Shown here: positions 25,309-37,401 of the stretch, piece after piece
Layout: each line of letters starts with the position of its first letter
Numbering within the stretch: position 1 is the first letter of the stretch
NCBI RefSeq assembly: GCF_000150275.1
Contig: NW_002060946.1
Location: 5,369,035-5,433,034, forward strand
Reading direction: 5' to 3'
From: Trichoplax adhaerens
Lineage: Eukaryota; Placozoa; Uniplacotomia; Trichoplacea; Trichoplacidae
Length of the DNA: 64,000 nt
Notes under the pieces: model-generated
The model's input: only the letters and a program-made list of their open reading frames with translations
What the model was told of the DNA's origin: nothing
Database searches by the model: none
Made by a program: the position numbers and the translations under genes

Positions 25309-26494
25309 ATTAATTCTTTCACTAATGTTCATTCGTAAGCCCAAATGTCGGTACTAATGTAACATTTAGCAAATTGTCTAGTGAGTGGAGGCGAATATCT
25401 TATTCTTAGCTACTTGGTTTTGCTGTCGTAGAATGTCGATTATTAACCACTGCAGCTAAATTATTAGCAGCTGTTATCTTGTAATGAGTAATCGCCGAAT
25501 TTAGTTGAAAATCATTACTTTCGCCGTAGTATAATGTATGATCCCCTCAAATTTGAAACAGTTGTTGAAAGTTTAAAAGCTAATATTAAAATTAAACTAA
25601 TATGTGATAAGAATTTATTAGTTTTAAATCTAACGAAGAACAACAGATTGATTATATGAAGATATAGTTAAATTAAAATTAAATCAGTGAAGGTACAACA
25701 ATTTAATAGAAAGCCGTCTAATTAAGAAAAAGGTGCTGGCGATAAAGTTTTATCTCCATTATAAAATAAACACTGTTGAAGTGCCAAATACATGGTCTTC
25801 AGTTCGATTCCAGTACCTGAATAAGGTAAATCAATCCGATGCGATTTAACCCTTTGAACAAGTCAAGATATTAGAATTGATATCAAGGGACTAAAGAGTA
25901 GTTGGATAATGTAGATCCAGTCTATGACCAATTTGACATTCCGAAAGATTAAAAGTCCATCGTAGCAAAAGCAAATTACACAAAATAAAGAGGAAAAAAT
26001 ACCTCATAAGGCCTTTATTACAATTAATATTGAGAAAAATCATGTCAGGATGTAGGGTGAAAACAGCGTGACCCATTGAGCGGCTATAGCAAATAAAATG
26101 GGTAAAATGTGCAAATTTATCGTGCAACTAGCAGAACTAAATAGTCAAATAGACGACTAAGAATCGCACTTATAACATAAGAAGCTCCGCAGAAGAGTAC
26201 CGGTATTGTTATAATTGAAAAAGAGAGATTAGTAAAGCTTACTTTTAAGTTACATATTGCTTCAGCGTCATCAAACCATATTAGAAATAGAATTCTACCT
26301 AATAAATTGTGAAAAATAAATCGTTCACACGCCCAACTGCACTATAGTGTTATCAAAGCCAACTTCTGTTAAGAATAGACTATTTAATCTATGGTAAAGT
26401 GCAACAATCGAATAACTATCGTATAGTATCGATAGGATAGGGAAACTTCTGGTACTGTGCAGATCGATCATCCGCAACATTATGTTTACAATCC
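25309..26494. other. spacer containing one copy of a dispersed repeat
   Basis: Apart from the repeat at 25797-25880, nothing coding is recognised. The minus frame at 25891-26127 has no support. Confidence 0.4.
25797..25880. repeat. dispersed repeat copy 1 (SINE-like)
   Basis: The segment holding agttcgattcc, then agtacctg, a short spacer, aatcaa, cgatgcgatttaacc and tcaagatattagaat matches in the same order a second copy at 32664-32745. The first block resembles an RNA polymerase III B box (GGTTCGANTCC), suggesting a tRNA-derived SINE. No convincing A box was found upstream. Confidence 0.5.
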
Positions 26495-27148
26495 TTAGCA
26501 ACATAAAACTGAAGATAGTTGGTGCTCTTGTATGCAGCCATCTTTGCTATATTTACTTAATATCGCCTTTTTCAATACTTCTATAGTTTCAATGGTCACA
26601 TCCTGATGGGATTGATAAAAGTCAAGCGTAATGATAATCAATTAACACGTATGGAAAATATTTGTTATAGTAGTTAATATCAGGTAAAGCTCCATAAAAA
26701 AACTAATTTTTCATTTATTTTCTACTACATTAGTAATTACCTTTGCCTGAAATTGAACTATATCTTTTATTAGTATATCTAATTTGTGATCACGGATATA
26801 GCCATTATTGTCTTATTTAATGAGATCAAATTTATTAACATGGAGAAAGGATTACCTACAGAATTATTGAATTATCAAGAATTAAAATCAACATTTTCCT
26901 TATTCTAAAATCGATATTGCTATTCCGATATTCACTAGAGAAACTACTGATGTTTCAACTTGCTAACCTTATCATAGTGATTAAAGATATTCTGAAAGTC
27001 TTCTTGGCTCAATTTAGCATTCTTTTAATTGCAAAGAGTACTGCTGATTAGTGAATTAGATAAACACTTCGATTAAAGTAGAATCGTTCATTTATATATG
27101 TGTTCTACCATAAATTGCTTAAGATAGTTGCCTTCAGTTGGTATCAAC
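26495..27148 (-). pseudogene. damaged partial copy of the calbindin-like gene
   Basis: Four segments match exons 8 to 11 of the intact calbindin-like gene at 37.4-45.2 kb, in the same order and orientation. 27148-27109 (40 nt, same length as exon 8) reads LIPTEGNYLKQF. 27021-26968 (54 nt) reads KLSQEDFQNIFNHYDK. 26812-26741 (72 nt) reads DNNGYIRDHKLDILIKDIVQ. 26602-26495 (108 nt) reads DVTIETIEVLKKAILSKY and ends in a stop. The intron sequences are alignable too. The third segment has lost its acceptor AG in register: the nearest AG leaves the frame one base off. The last segment has lost two codons inside the sixth EF loop (KYSKDGCIQEHQ). No copies of exons 1-7 were found. I read it as an inactive partial duplication; a working gene with an altered splice site is less likely. 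Confidence 0.7.
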
Positions 27149-28360
27149 CTAAAAAATATTAGAGAGAAGTCAGTTTTTGTATTCGTAATATTCTACATAT
27201 CATTTAGACTACATATTTATGATCACTAAAGTGCAAAGACTTATTCATGACATAAAATTATACCGTATGATGATTAAACTAGTTTGCTAATTTTAGCCTT
27301 ACAATCTTTCTACAATATTGCTGCACTTTGAACTTACTGAACACAGTAATGTTGTAGGGCATTGAGAATATAGTCCAAGACCATATCAATTTTGCTATAA
27401 TCAAGGTACCCTATATATCAAATTTGAGCCCTAACAGAAGATACCTACTCTCCAGTAGTTAAATTGAGTTATATTGGTAGTTTGTGCTCTGCTTCTAATT
27501 TATGAGCCTGTTCGAATTACGACTACAAAACTTATTACTAATCCTTATCTAAATAAATTGATTGCAGTTATCATAAGCGAATTAGAATCAGGGTACACTA
27601 TTTTAGCGAATTTGAGGCCTAACGGAAGCTATATAGTCTGCAGTAGTTAAATTAACGTTGCACAGGTAATTTGTGCCTTATATGCAGCTTATCAGTATAT
27701 TTAAAAGGAAAATCTCCAATAGTAATTATAAAATTAACTACTAAAGCTTCTATTCAAATATTGTAATTATAATTATTATAAGCAAAATAGCAATATTAAA
27801 ATTTCAATAATTTATGATTATATCCAGAATACAGCATACTCATTCTTGGCAAATTTATCCGTTTTTTTAGAAATTTGGTATTGCGTATCAATCTAATCAT
27901 GATTCTTTAAAGGTACTAACAGATTACAGTATATTCAATCTTTCTCTGTCATAATTAAATTTTTAAGTCATTCTTCTCCATCCAAGATTAATTATCCTTG
28001 ATTCAAACTAAATACAGCACCGGTGTTTGTATATTGCCGTCAAAATAATATCATACAACTTAAAATCTACAGGTTAATAATTTTATTCATTTTTCAGCCA
28101 CAACTACAGCATCTAAAATCCATCATACAAATCTTATTCAGTATAGAATCAAATTTATCAATTTTATTTTCTGCTGTCCATTAAAGTTAGTAATACCAAT
28201 TTCATGAAGGAAAATGTGATCCATCAAGATTGAACCAATGATAGAACTATTTTGAGGAGATATGATACAAAAATTTATTACTTTTTAGCTCTTAATCGGA
28301 TAGATAATAATATAAATCTGTCGTAAATAAAAATATTCAAAATATTGTTTGACGAGAAAT
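27149..28360. other. spacer with an old two-copy direct repeat
   Basis: A degenerate direct repeat with a period of about 188 bp: 27405-27510 (caaatttgagccctaac, then cagtagttaaatt and tttgtgc) recurs at 27593-27695. A possible trace of another EF-hand exon near 27955-28000 on the minus strand is too decayed to claim. Confidence 0.4.
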
Positions 28361-31300
28361 TTAATGATGGTGCTTTTTAATGCTTTTCTTGAACTCTCTT
28401 TCTAATGCTTTTTGATCCTTTCCTGTAGATTCATCGAATACTGGTTTATTGACGACAGCTTCGTGAAGCTGAACAAAAAATGGTATGTAGGTCATAAACT
28501 CCACAAAATCGATCGTTCCTATCGAGAAAGATAAAATTTGGTTCAGAAAATGCCAAGAAATGAAGTTCGATCCCAATTTTATCTGTACTCATTTAATTAT
28601 TTCTTAATTATAATTTTAACAATAAGGATAAGCTAACAGTTAATAGATACTGCTTCGATTTGATAGTCATAACTACTACATCATAGCGCTGAGAAACTGA
28701 ATCTAGATCGATTGCGATATCAATGTCGCTTTGTCCAAGTATTTCATATCTCACCACTATGATCCTTGTCAATTAAATGGACTAATTTGCGAACAAAATT
28801 TCTGTTGGTTCCTAATTTGATACCAATAGCAGCAGAAATCATAATGGATAATTCAGATGTTAACAAGTAGCCATCTTCGTCGTGATCAATTAAGGAGAAC
28901 ATTTCCTAATGATAAATTTCGAAAATGACACGGAAAATCAGTTATGATCCGGGCACGCTCTTGTCAGATTGTTTTAACTTTGATATCGATTTGTTACTTG
29001 TATATTTTCAAGTGTATTCATTACTATTTTAAGGCTTCCAAGTTTATGAGGTATATACAGACATGATGATTTATAGATATCAATAGCAACCCTAAGGCGA
29101 TGGTTTACTTAATGACAACTTACCCTATAACTACGTAATAAATGAGCTAATCGATCCAAGTCGAATTCTAGTAGCGCCTCTTCGTTGATAGTTCTGGTCA
29201 AAGAAAGTGATGATCTTGTTAGAAAATTGGATCAGACTGTACCCACTCTTTAAATTTATTTATATATTCTAAATCATAATATGGGCAGTATGCTTCTGTG
29301 TGTTTCGTATCAGCAATCGACGATGACGATATTTGGTTATCATAGACTAGATTGAACTAACCTGGAGCCCGAAAGCTTATCGTTTAAAGACGCAATAACG
29401 ATAAATTCCCGCACATCAATCTCACCATCCCCGTCAAGATCAAATAACTAAGGAGAAAAATTTTTGTCGTTATATAAAATAAATTTAATACAAAATTTTA
29501 GTTTCAATTTTGCATGTCGATGCCTCTCTTTCAATACTGTTTTACTTCAAAACGATTTAAAAGCTAAAATTGATACTTAAAGCATGAAACTACGGTAGTG
29601 GAAAAAACTGCAGACTGAAATGGTATTCCCTGATCATAATATCAAGCATAAAATCAGAAAGTAAAATATTGCCGTTGCTTATATAGGAATATTTTTAATT
29701 ACAGACTCTCTAACTTACATTCATCAAATTTTTAACCGCATGATCATCGACAGAGGCAAACATTTTCCGCCTTAATTCCTCTATTGAAACGCGATGATCA
29801 CCATTAACATCCAATTGCTCAAATTTAGCTTCAAATGCCTTGCGCTGCGGTTCGCTAGTAAAGGTATACATGGCTGGCAACTACAACGTTTGGAAATAAT
29901 AATTCATAATTGTGAGAATGATATTCAATTTGGATGATAATAACGCTTTATTAGCAAGTAGAACGAATATGGAAGAGATAGCCGTCTTCCTTAACACTAA
30001 AGGCCAATAGCCCTACTTGGAAATTCTCATCATCATCATCGTCGCTTTGCATCATCAAGCTTAGTTCACTTCTAAGATCGCTAATAGTGGAAGCAGTATC
30101 ATCGTATAAACCGCTATTGGATTGCAAACGAAGGAAGGACCTGGAAATAAATCAACATGATGATGACAGCTTTAGTAAATTCATTTTTAGTCAAATAGGC
30201 CATTTAGTTTAATTCATAAATGTCTATCTCGATGCTATCCATCGGTATTATAGCTATCAATGAATCATCTGATAATAAAAGTTCTTCTGGCTGAATTACT
30301 CACTCTAATTTATTGAGTCCGCTGGGATTGTCGTGTAATAATTTAATTGGATCATAACCAGCACTACTTAATTCTCCAATACTTCTTATGCGAATACTAA
30401 TTAAAGAAAAAATTTTAGTATAAAATTCTTGATCGTTTCTTTGTTACCTTTGTTGAAATGACATTTAATAGAGATGATAGGAAGAAAAATTGAAAGTAAT
30501 CAATATTTAAAGTAATGATCAGATCTCGCTCTCTTAATACTTTCATGATGATCATCATCCTCCTCTTACTTTTTAGTACTAGAAAGATGGCGACGTCTTG
30601 TAGTATCTTCTTTTTTATGCTTGCTAACGATGGTACCACTTAAAATATGGGTTGGTGAAGAACTTCGACCACTTTTACTCTTTCTATGCCCAGTTTTCTT
30701 CAAAGGACTCTTTTTGCCTACTTCAATTTCACCATCATAAATTCGATGGTATTCTCCATCGGAACTACTCTTTTTACTGATACTCAATTCATCAATTGCC
30801 CTTAAGCTAGAAGGGCTAACCGATTTTCTTAATTCTCGCTTGGATTTTGCTGATGATGTAGCAAGGTTTTGAGTCAGTTTGTTCAAAGAGCTATCGCTAT
30901 GCCGTTGAGCACTCTTCAAAATCAATCTCGATGCGCTCCCTTCATCGTCGCTAGCAAGACTCCATTTCGGTAGTTTACTACTACTATCAGAGGTTACCGT
31001 ATCTTTGCGTAAATTTCGAAGAAACTCAGCCCTCTTGGAAAAGAGAAAAACATCATGATTGTAATTGGGCAGTACTGGCTCTTTTTCTTCCTTAGAACTA
31101 TGTGGATTGTTGTCTTCATCTTCATCAAGAGTCCATCGTAGACCTTTCTTAATTTGAATAGCAGACGAAGTAATTGATTTTTTAAAAGTACGTTTTCTTA
31201 GAATGGATTTTTCTGGTTTAGATGGTGATATCGCTGGCATTCCATCTTGATCCATTTCATGCTGATCAACAACCGGTGCAACCGATGATAGATTGTGCTG

Positions 31301-34300
31301 TTGATTTTTCGATTTTTGTTTCAGTTTTTGTGTTCTTGACTTTCTTGGAATGGTAGGTTTTCTTCTGGAGGTAACAAACTTAGCTGCTCTACCTTGAATA
31401 CCTAATGAATGCAGTACATTAATGGGTTCAATCTCTTTTTCATCTACTGGTAGCGAACTAGAAGGTTCTTGTTCTATGATTTGGGGCTCAGGATAGCTTT
31501 CAGTAACAATTTTGGTTTCTACTTGATTTAACTTTGTATTACTTGGATCTTCGGGTACAAACTGTCCGTACTCAACACTCTGTAGACCTTTTCTTAATGG
31601 TTTCCCACCCCTTCTTTTGATATCGAGATAGATTAAATTTTCTCTTTTATCATACTGATTCCTGGGAGAAGTATGTAAAGCAAGACTTTCCGCCAAATTT
31701 TCAATTTCATTTTCTTGATCTTCGACATCAGACTCCTCTGTTCCTTCTGATAGCCGGCCTATGGCACCTTCTCGCAATCGTTCATCCTTAGACTCATTCA
31801 ATGTACTCTAAAATAGTTGAATCCAAATTACATAGAGAGTTAATACTCACTATAACATGATATTGTAATTCCTAAATTATATGTGTATAATTATTACACG
31901 GAAGCGGCGTTAAGAATAAGTAAATTAAGGTAACCACTTGACCTAGTACTTTATTCTATTTTGTGAGAAATTACTGTATAGGCGTATTTAAATTAGCTGA
32001 GACTGTTTAGATTGATAATTTGAGAAATTGATTATTTTTAAATTTTGCCGATAGAATATCTAGAAGTAATTTAATTTTCTTCGCTCTCTACAATTTATTA
32101 TATATGTCACGGCTATATACTATAATTATAACCACTATGTTGGTACTTGGCCTTATTTGGTGAGAAATGACTGTCTATACGCATCATTTAAATTAGCAGA
32201 GACTGTTATAGGACAATAATTCGTAAAATTAATCATTCCTAAATTTTCGCTATAAAATATCCAAGAGCAATTCGATTTACCTCGCCATCTTCTGTAGTTA
32301 GATCAAATTCAAGAGATTCTAAGGGATCACAAATAGGATTAAAAGAAATGAAATTTGGTTACGATTACATACAGATGACGAAAAGAAGAGAAAGATTCTC
32401 CAAGTTACAACGATATGTATTTCTTGACAGGTAGCGTTAGCTATAGAAATATCTCCAAATTTTTAAAACCTTGAGCTGCTTTAATCCTACTTACCTATAG
32501 TAGAAACTGGAGTGCAAGTTAAAATTTCCGACTCACAAACAGCTGGTTTATAAGCTCTAAATTAAATTAAGTAAGGTATAGCAATCAGTAAGAAATTTTG
32601 TCTAATAGAGCGAAAGGAGCTAAAATAAAATATTATTTAGAGGATGAATTACCTAGCCTTTAATTCAAGTCCGGTACCTGCCATATAATATGACCGATCA
32701 ACTCGATGCGATTTAACCTATCATAATAATCAAGATGTTAAAATGGATGACATAATAATAAGGTAAGTTCAGGGGAATATTTTCTGTCTGAAATTAACTC
32801 TTGAACTTACAAACATTAGTTTTTGCCTCATTCGACTATTATTAAATTCAGAATATCGAGCAAGAAATCGTTCGGGCTGTGCAACCGTTGGTTTCTTCCT
32901 GACAACTTCAGTAGGTAACAATTCATAGCTATAATCATATAGATTGAAAGCAAGGTAAATTGAAATTGAATGACCTACTGATTAAAGTTAACGTTGATTA
33001 AGCTCAAAGCCTACTATTTTTCTTCTTCAGTCTTACCTTGGGACTTTATCGTCTTTACAGTCTTCTAAATTTTGCTACAAAGACAGAAAGACTGAATTAA
33101 GCCGGGGGAATAAACGAAATAGTCACGAATCGATGTGAAACTAAGCTTAACCTACTGCTACCGTTAGATTGAGGGCAGTCATGGACTACTAAATTCATTA
33201 GATGCTTACATGAAGTTCATTTTATCCTACTACGTAGCTTAACGAAGAAGCTTATTTTATATCTTACAACAATTCCATCATTGAGCTAGCACTTTAATAT
33301 CAGATTATCGACAACGAAAGATGGCTAGCGTATAGGCTAAAGTTATTAGTGAAATTATCACTTAGATTTTACCGGTACTTAATTGCTAGCTTATAAATAA
33401 CTGAAGCTGCCAAAAGCAATCAAATTTATTATTTTCCACGCTATATTTGAGGCATAATTTGACTAATCAATTGGATCAGGAGTTTTGAAACATGCAAATT
33501 GAAAATTACGACTATTAATAAATTGACCTCTGATTTTCTACAAGATAAGGCAAAATCATTCTTCTAAAGAATATATCAGATAGCTTTTCTCCCTTGATTG
33601 AACATCAAAAGCAGTTCCATATTGCAAAATCTGCTGTTCTGACATTGATTTAATGTAATGGAAGTAATAACTTCAACGTAAATAAAATAATTTATAATAG
33701 GCGAAAAAATTTTTCAATTCTACTTAGCGACTATGAAAGATGACTAGTGTATAGGGTTAAAATTATTAGTAAAATTATCACTTTGATTTTGCCGATACTT
33801 GAATACTAGCTTATACATAATTGCAGATGCCAAGTACATTAAGTCAGAATTTTCCTTATAAAGAATATATCAGCTAGTTTTTCTTTCTTGATTGTATATT
33901 AGAAGGAGTTCTACATTACAAAATCCACTATTCTGGCATTAATTTATAGTAACACAAGTAATAACTTCAGCGTAAATAAAAAATTTGTACCAGACGAAAT
34001 TTTTTCTCACCATAACGAAATGAACAACCTCATCAACACCTTAATCGTTTTAAGCTATACAAGTTAGTATCAACAATAAACATACCACATAATTAATTTT
34101 AACTTTTTGTTGGATTTTAGTGAAGGAAGGATGAGGCTCTGGTTTAATGGTTACCTTATCCGGAATGTCATAATTTGGAGTTCTCACAGGAGAAGATCTA
34201 CAGAAATAAACAATTTTATCAATTTCCCATATTGAAATTTTACACCGTTGTTATTAATAAATGATAATTTAGAGATAGACCACAATTAGCCACGGTTCAC

Positions 34301-35048
34301 TAACACATTTCGTTAACACTTAATATTAGAACGTTATAGAAGTATTCTTTCTTTCAAGATTGGATAAAAATCATGATTTCAATGATAATCAAGCTTAAGA
34401 AAATTCAATTTAGCGTACTTGTAATATCCTGGCAATGTATCTGGTTTGAATTGGATTGGACTTTTAGGAGTAGCAAATGGTAGCTAAAACCATAATTTGT
34501 CAAATTATAATTATGAGAAATTTCGCATTTTTCTACTGACAATATTACACTATAATCGTGATGTTGAAAATCGAAATAGAATTAAAAATATGAAAAGTTT
34601 CTTGAAATTGACGGTGATAAGCATCCTTTACGCATTAATTCACTCACTGGGCAAAGCGTTGGTTCTTCTCTTTCTATTGGTTTTGTTTGGAATGTTGGAA
34701 GGGAAGTAATGGTGGATTGTGGCGATACTGGTACCTTCATAGGCACAGTAGATGCAGAAGCTGTTCTTTTATGGCTGGAACTTGAAGCATATCGTCTGGA
34801 CATTTCAAGTCGGGCAGAATATGTTGTATATGGCAAGCTTTTATGAACCATCGATGCATCTGGTATCTCCAATTCGGGATCGCCGTTTGATTGTGTTATA
34901 AATACTCTTCGAGCAGGTTCCGATTTTGGCCTTCTCCTAGTAAACTGTCTTTCTACTTGTCTCTTGATGTTTTTAAGTTGATGTGGCCCATAATATAACT
35001 GCGTCGTGTGGGATACAGTCTGCGGTCTTGGCTTAGTCTGATAATCAA
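28361..35048 (-). CDS. large disordered protein with four C-terminal EF-hands, unrecognised
   Basis: Fifteen exons, all GT-AG: 35048-34648, 34483-34419, 34197-34086, 33074-33037, 32928-32811, 32556-32495, 32318-32281, 31807-30570, 30396-30304, 30140-30017, 29880-29719, 29447-29362, 29193-29124, 28905-28755, 28518-28361. Phases agree at every junction except 32811/32556, where an alternative donor (AT/GTTTGT) or a missed exon is needed. About 970 residues, first exon(s) not found. The N-terminal three quarters is Ser/Lys/Arg/Pro-rich and probably disordered; the 1238-nt exon is basic with many SxxK and RxxS sites and acidic patches (DEDEDNN). The C-terminus has four EF loops: DVNGDHRVSIEE, DLDGDGEIDVRE, DHDEDGYLLTSE and DKDHSGTIDFVE, then a His-rich tail (KKSIKKHHH). 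EF2-EF4 have full ligand sets, so calcium binding is expected. Similar architectures occur in ciliary and cytoskeletal EF-hand proteins, but I recognise no family. Confidence 0.85.
32664..32745. repeat. dispersed repeat copy 2 (SINE-like), intronic
   Basis: Second copy of the element at 25797-25880, in the same orientation: ttcaagtccggtacctg, spacer, atcaa, cgatgcgatttaacc and tcaagatgtta. It lies in the intron between exons 32928-32811 and 32556-32495 of the EF-hand gene, the one junction whose phase does not close. The B-box-like block is more diverged here. Confidence 0.5.
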
Positions 35049-37401
35049 CTACAATAGAACACAGCATGATGTAGCAACCAATTTAATCACTTACAAAAGC
35101 TAGCATACGATAATATATGTAAACATACTCTAAGTAACACCACCATAGCATCGTTAAAATTAAGGTCTAGAACATATTTCTACCTATTCGACTTGACATT
35201 ACTATATAATTTTAAAATCTATTTTCATCACTTTATTAGCTAAAATTAAAACAATCGCCAACGAGCTTTTATTTCTGATGTCATGTGAAATTGTATATTA
35301 CTCATTGCTTACAAATAATACTCCACTCTACAGTAGTTTACTACTCTCGAAAAGTTTACTATAAAAAAATGGTTTAGATACTATCAACATTCTGTTAATA
35401 TAGCGTACTTACCCATTTTGCCAATCAATTTCAAAGTCGTTTATACCGCAAAAAAAATACTTATCTAATACTATTTTATTGTACTACTAGCAAATCATCT
35501 CAATTGCATGATTCCATTATCATTGCTTTCTATCTTTTATTCGATATCTCATCTAGTGGTAGTCTATCTTGTCCTTTATCTCTTTATGCGTATACGAATT
35601 ACTTCACAATAAGTGGATGTAACTTTAATCTAGTAGAACCTGTATCAATTTTAATTAATACTACGTTAATAGCTTCTAGTAGTGTAAATAACAGAACCTG
35701 CCACTAATACAATTTAACTAAGGTCGGACATGTTGTAGTTATGTTTTATATTTAATCAAGAATAGAATGTTGCCATAGCAACTTTCAGCGCGTTGAATAT
35801 AGAATCATTTACCAATGCGACGAAATAATACTATGCCAATCAGCAACTAATTCTTTACAAAAATTATGCTAATAGGCTCCTGTAATAACATTTATAGCTA
35901 TCGTTATTATCACCATATTACATACGATAGGATAATGAGTAATTTATGCGAGGAAGTATGATGTAAATGTCTACTATTGCAATCATGATGTCAATCAAGA
36001 GAGTTAAATTACGTCAAAAATATATGCATCCATAACATCATTTACATTGGCTTGGGTAGATAGCATTATGAGCTAAATAGAGCGCCATGAAGAAATCCAA
36101 AATTATTCCCATTATCACATAATGATGTACTTTCGGACAGACTATGCTCTTGGTAATATATGCTAGAGCTGCTTAAATAAGAGATCTATTAGGAGACGAA
36201 ACAATGTCATTAAAAGTAAATTTTCGAACTTAGATTGATCCAAAAAGTCTTTACATAGCTGAAGTTGCTTCTGGTGAATAAATACGTCAACCTCTTAGGT
36301 AAATGCAGAAGCAAATAACATGAAAGAAATAAATTCTCAGTTTTTCTGCATTGCGTTCTATTCTGCAATAACCTATTTGTTCTGATCAGAGTATGACAAT
36401 GAGTCAAAATTTTAAAGGCCCATAATACCAGCTTCGGCGTATATTACATAACTTGATTGTACTAAATTATAATAAGTTAGAATCACTCATTTAATCAGAT
36501 GAACAACATGCAAAATGTAACCTTCAAGTGCTGCTAATGAACACCTACATATTAATAGTATACAAGGTCATATTGTAATAAATAATTTTTTACACAATCG
36601 TGACAACAAACTACTTCTGGGAATTAAATATCACTCCTGATCGTTTATTAATAAGTACCGTTACAATCGCTTATAGAATTAACTCAAAATACAATCTTTC
36701 AGTAATTACAGGAATTCCTGATTTATATGCAGCCACTGTAACTTTAATCATTTTTTATCTTACCAAAAATTATCAGGATAAAATTATATAATCTATAAAT
36801 CTTACAGTCAGTATCAAGTTTAAATAATAATAATTAACTAAGCCTAATCATAAGATTGCCAATTTAATCTTCTCAACTTTACAAGCCAAACTGAAAATAA
36901 TAGGATGAAATATCATTCAAAAATTTACGAATTTTATAGGAATTAAAATAGTTCAGAGTAATATCCTTCAGTACATATATCTATGTATCTCAATGTTCAT
37001 AAATAATTAGAATTCAAGTTTTTAGTATTTGTACTGATAGTCTTAATATCTAGCTGAGATATAGCTTAAATAGGAACATCGGTATCATTAATATAGTAGT
37101 ATCAAACTCATGCATCTTGTTATTCTTTGGTATAGATCAGACTATTGGTCCATGCGATTGGAAAAGTATCTGAATTTTTATCATTACTTAGAATTGCGTA
37201 TCTATATGTATTACTCTGCTATGGTAGATCAATGACCTAAAGCTTGCTATAGATGTGTAATAGAATAAAAAATCTCTCCATAATATGGATCCAATTCATC
37301 ACCAATAATTGCTATTTAGTATAAAGTTCCAATATATATCCATAATTGCAAACGTTTTGCCCAAAATAATGAAGATAAGAGAGACTTCATATCGTGCAAC
37401 T
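35049..37401. other. intergenic, with a possible upstream exon
   Basis: At 35464-35413 on the minus strand a segment bounded by an AG acceptor and a GTAAGT donor reads KYFFCGINDFEIDWQN; its end phase does not match exon 35048-34648 directly, so it is only a candidate upstream exon of the EF-hand gene. The rest to 37401 holds short unsupported frames (35504-35707, 36210-36407, 36600-36791) and no repeats noticed. Confidence 0.35.

Noticed and set aside
34497-34709. Plus-strand frame over the first exons of the large EF-hand gene
   Set aside because: Starts on a non-ATG codon and overlaps a well-phased minus-strand exon.
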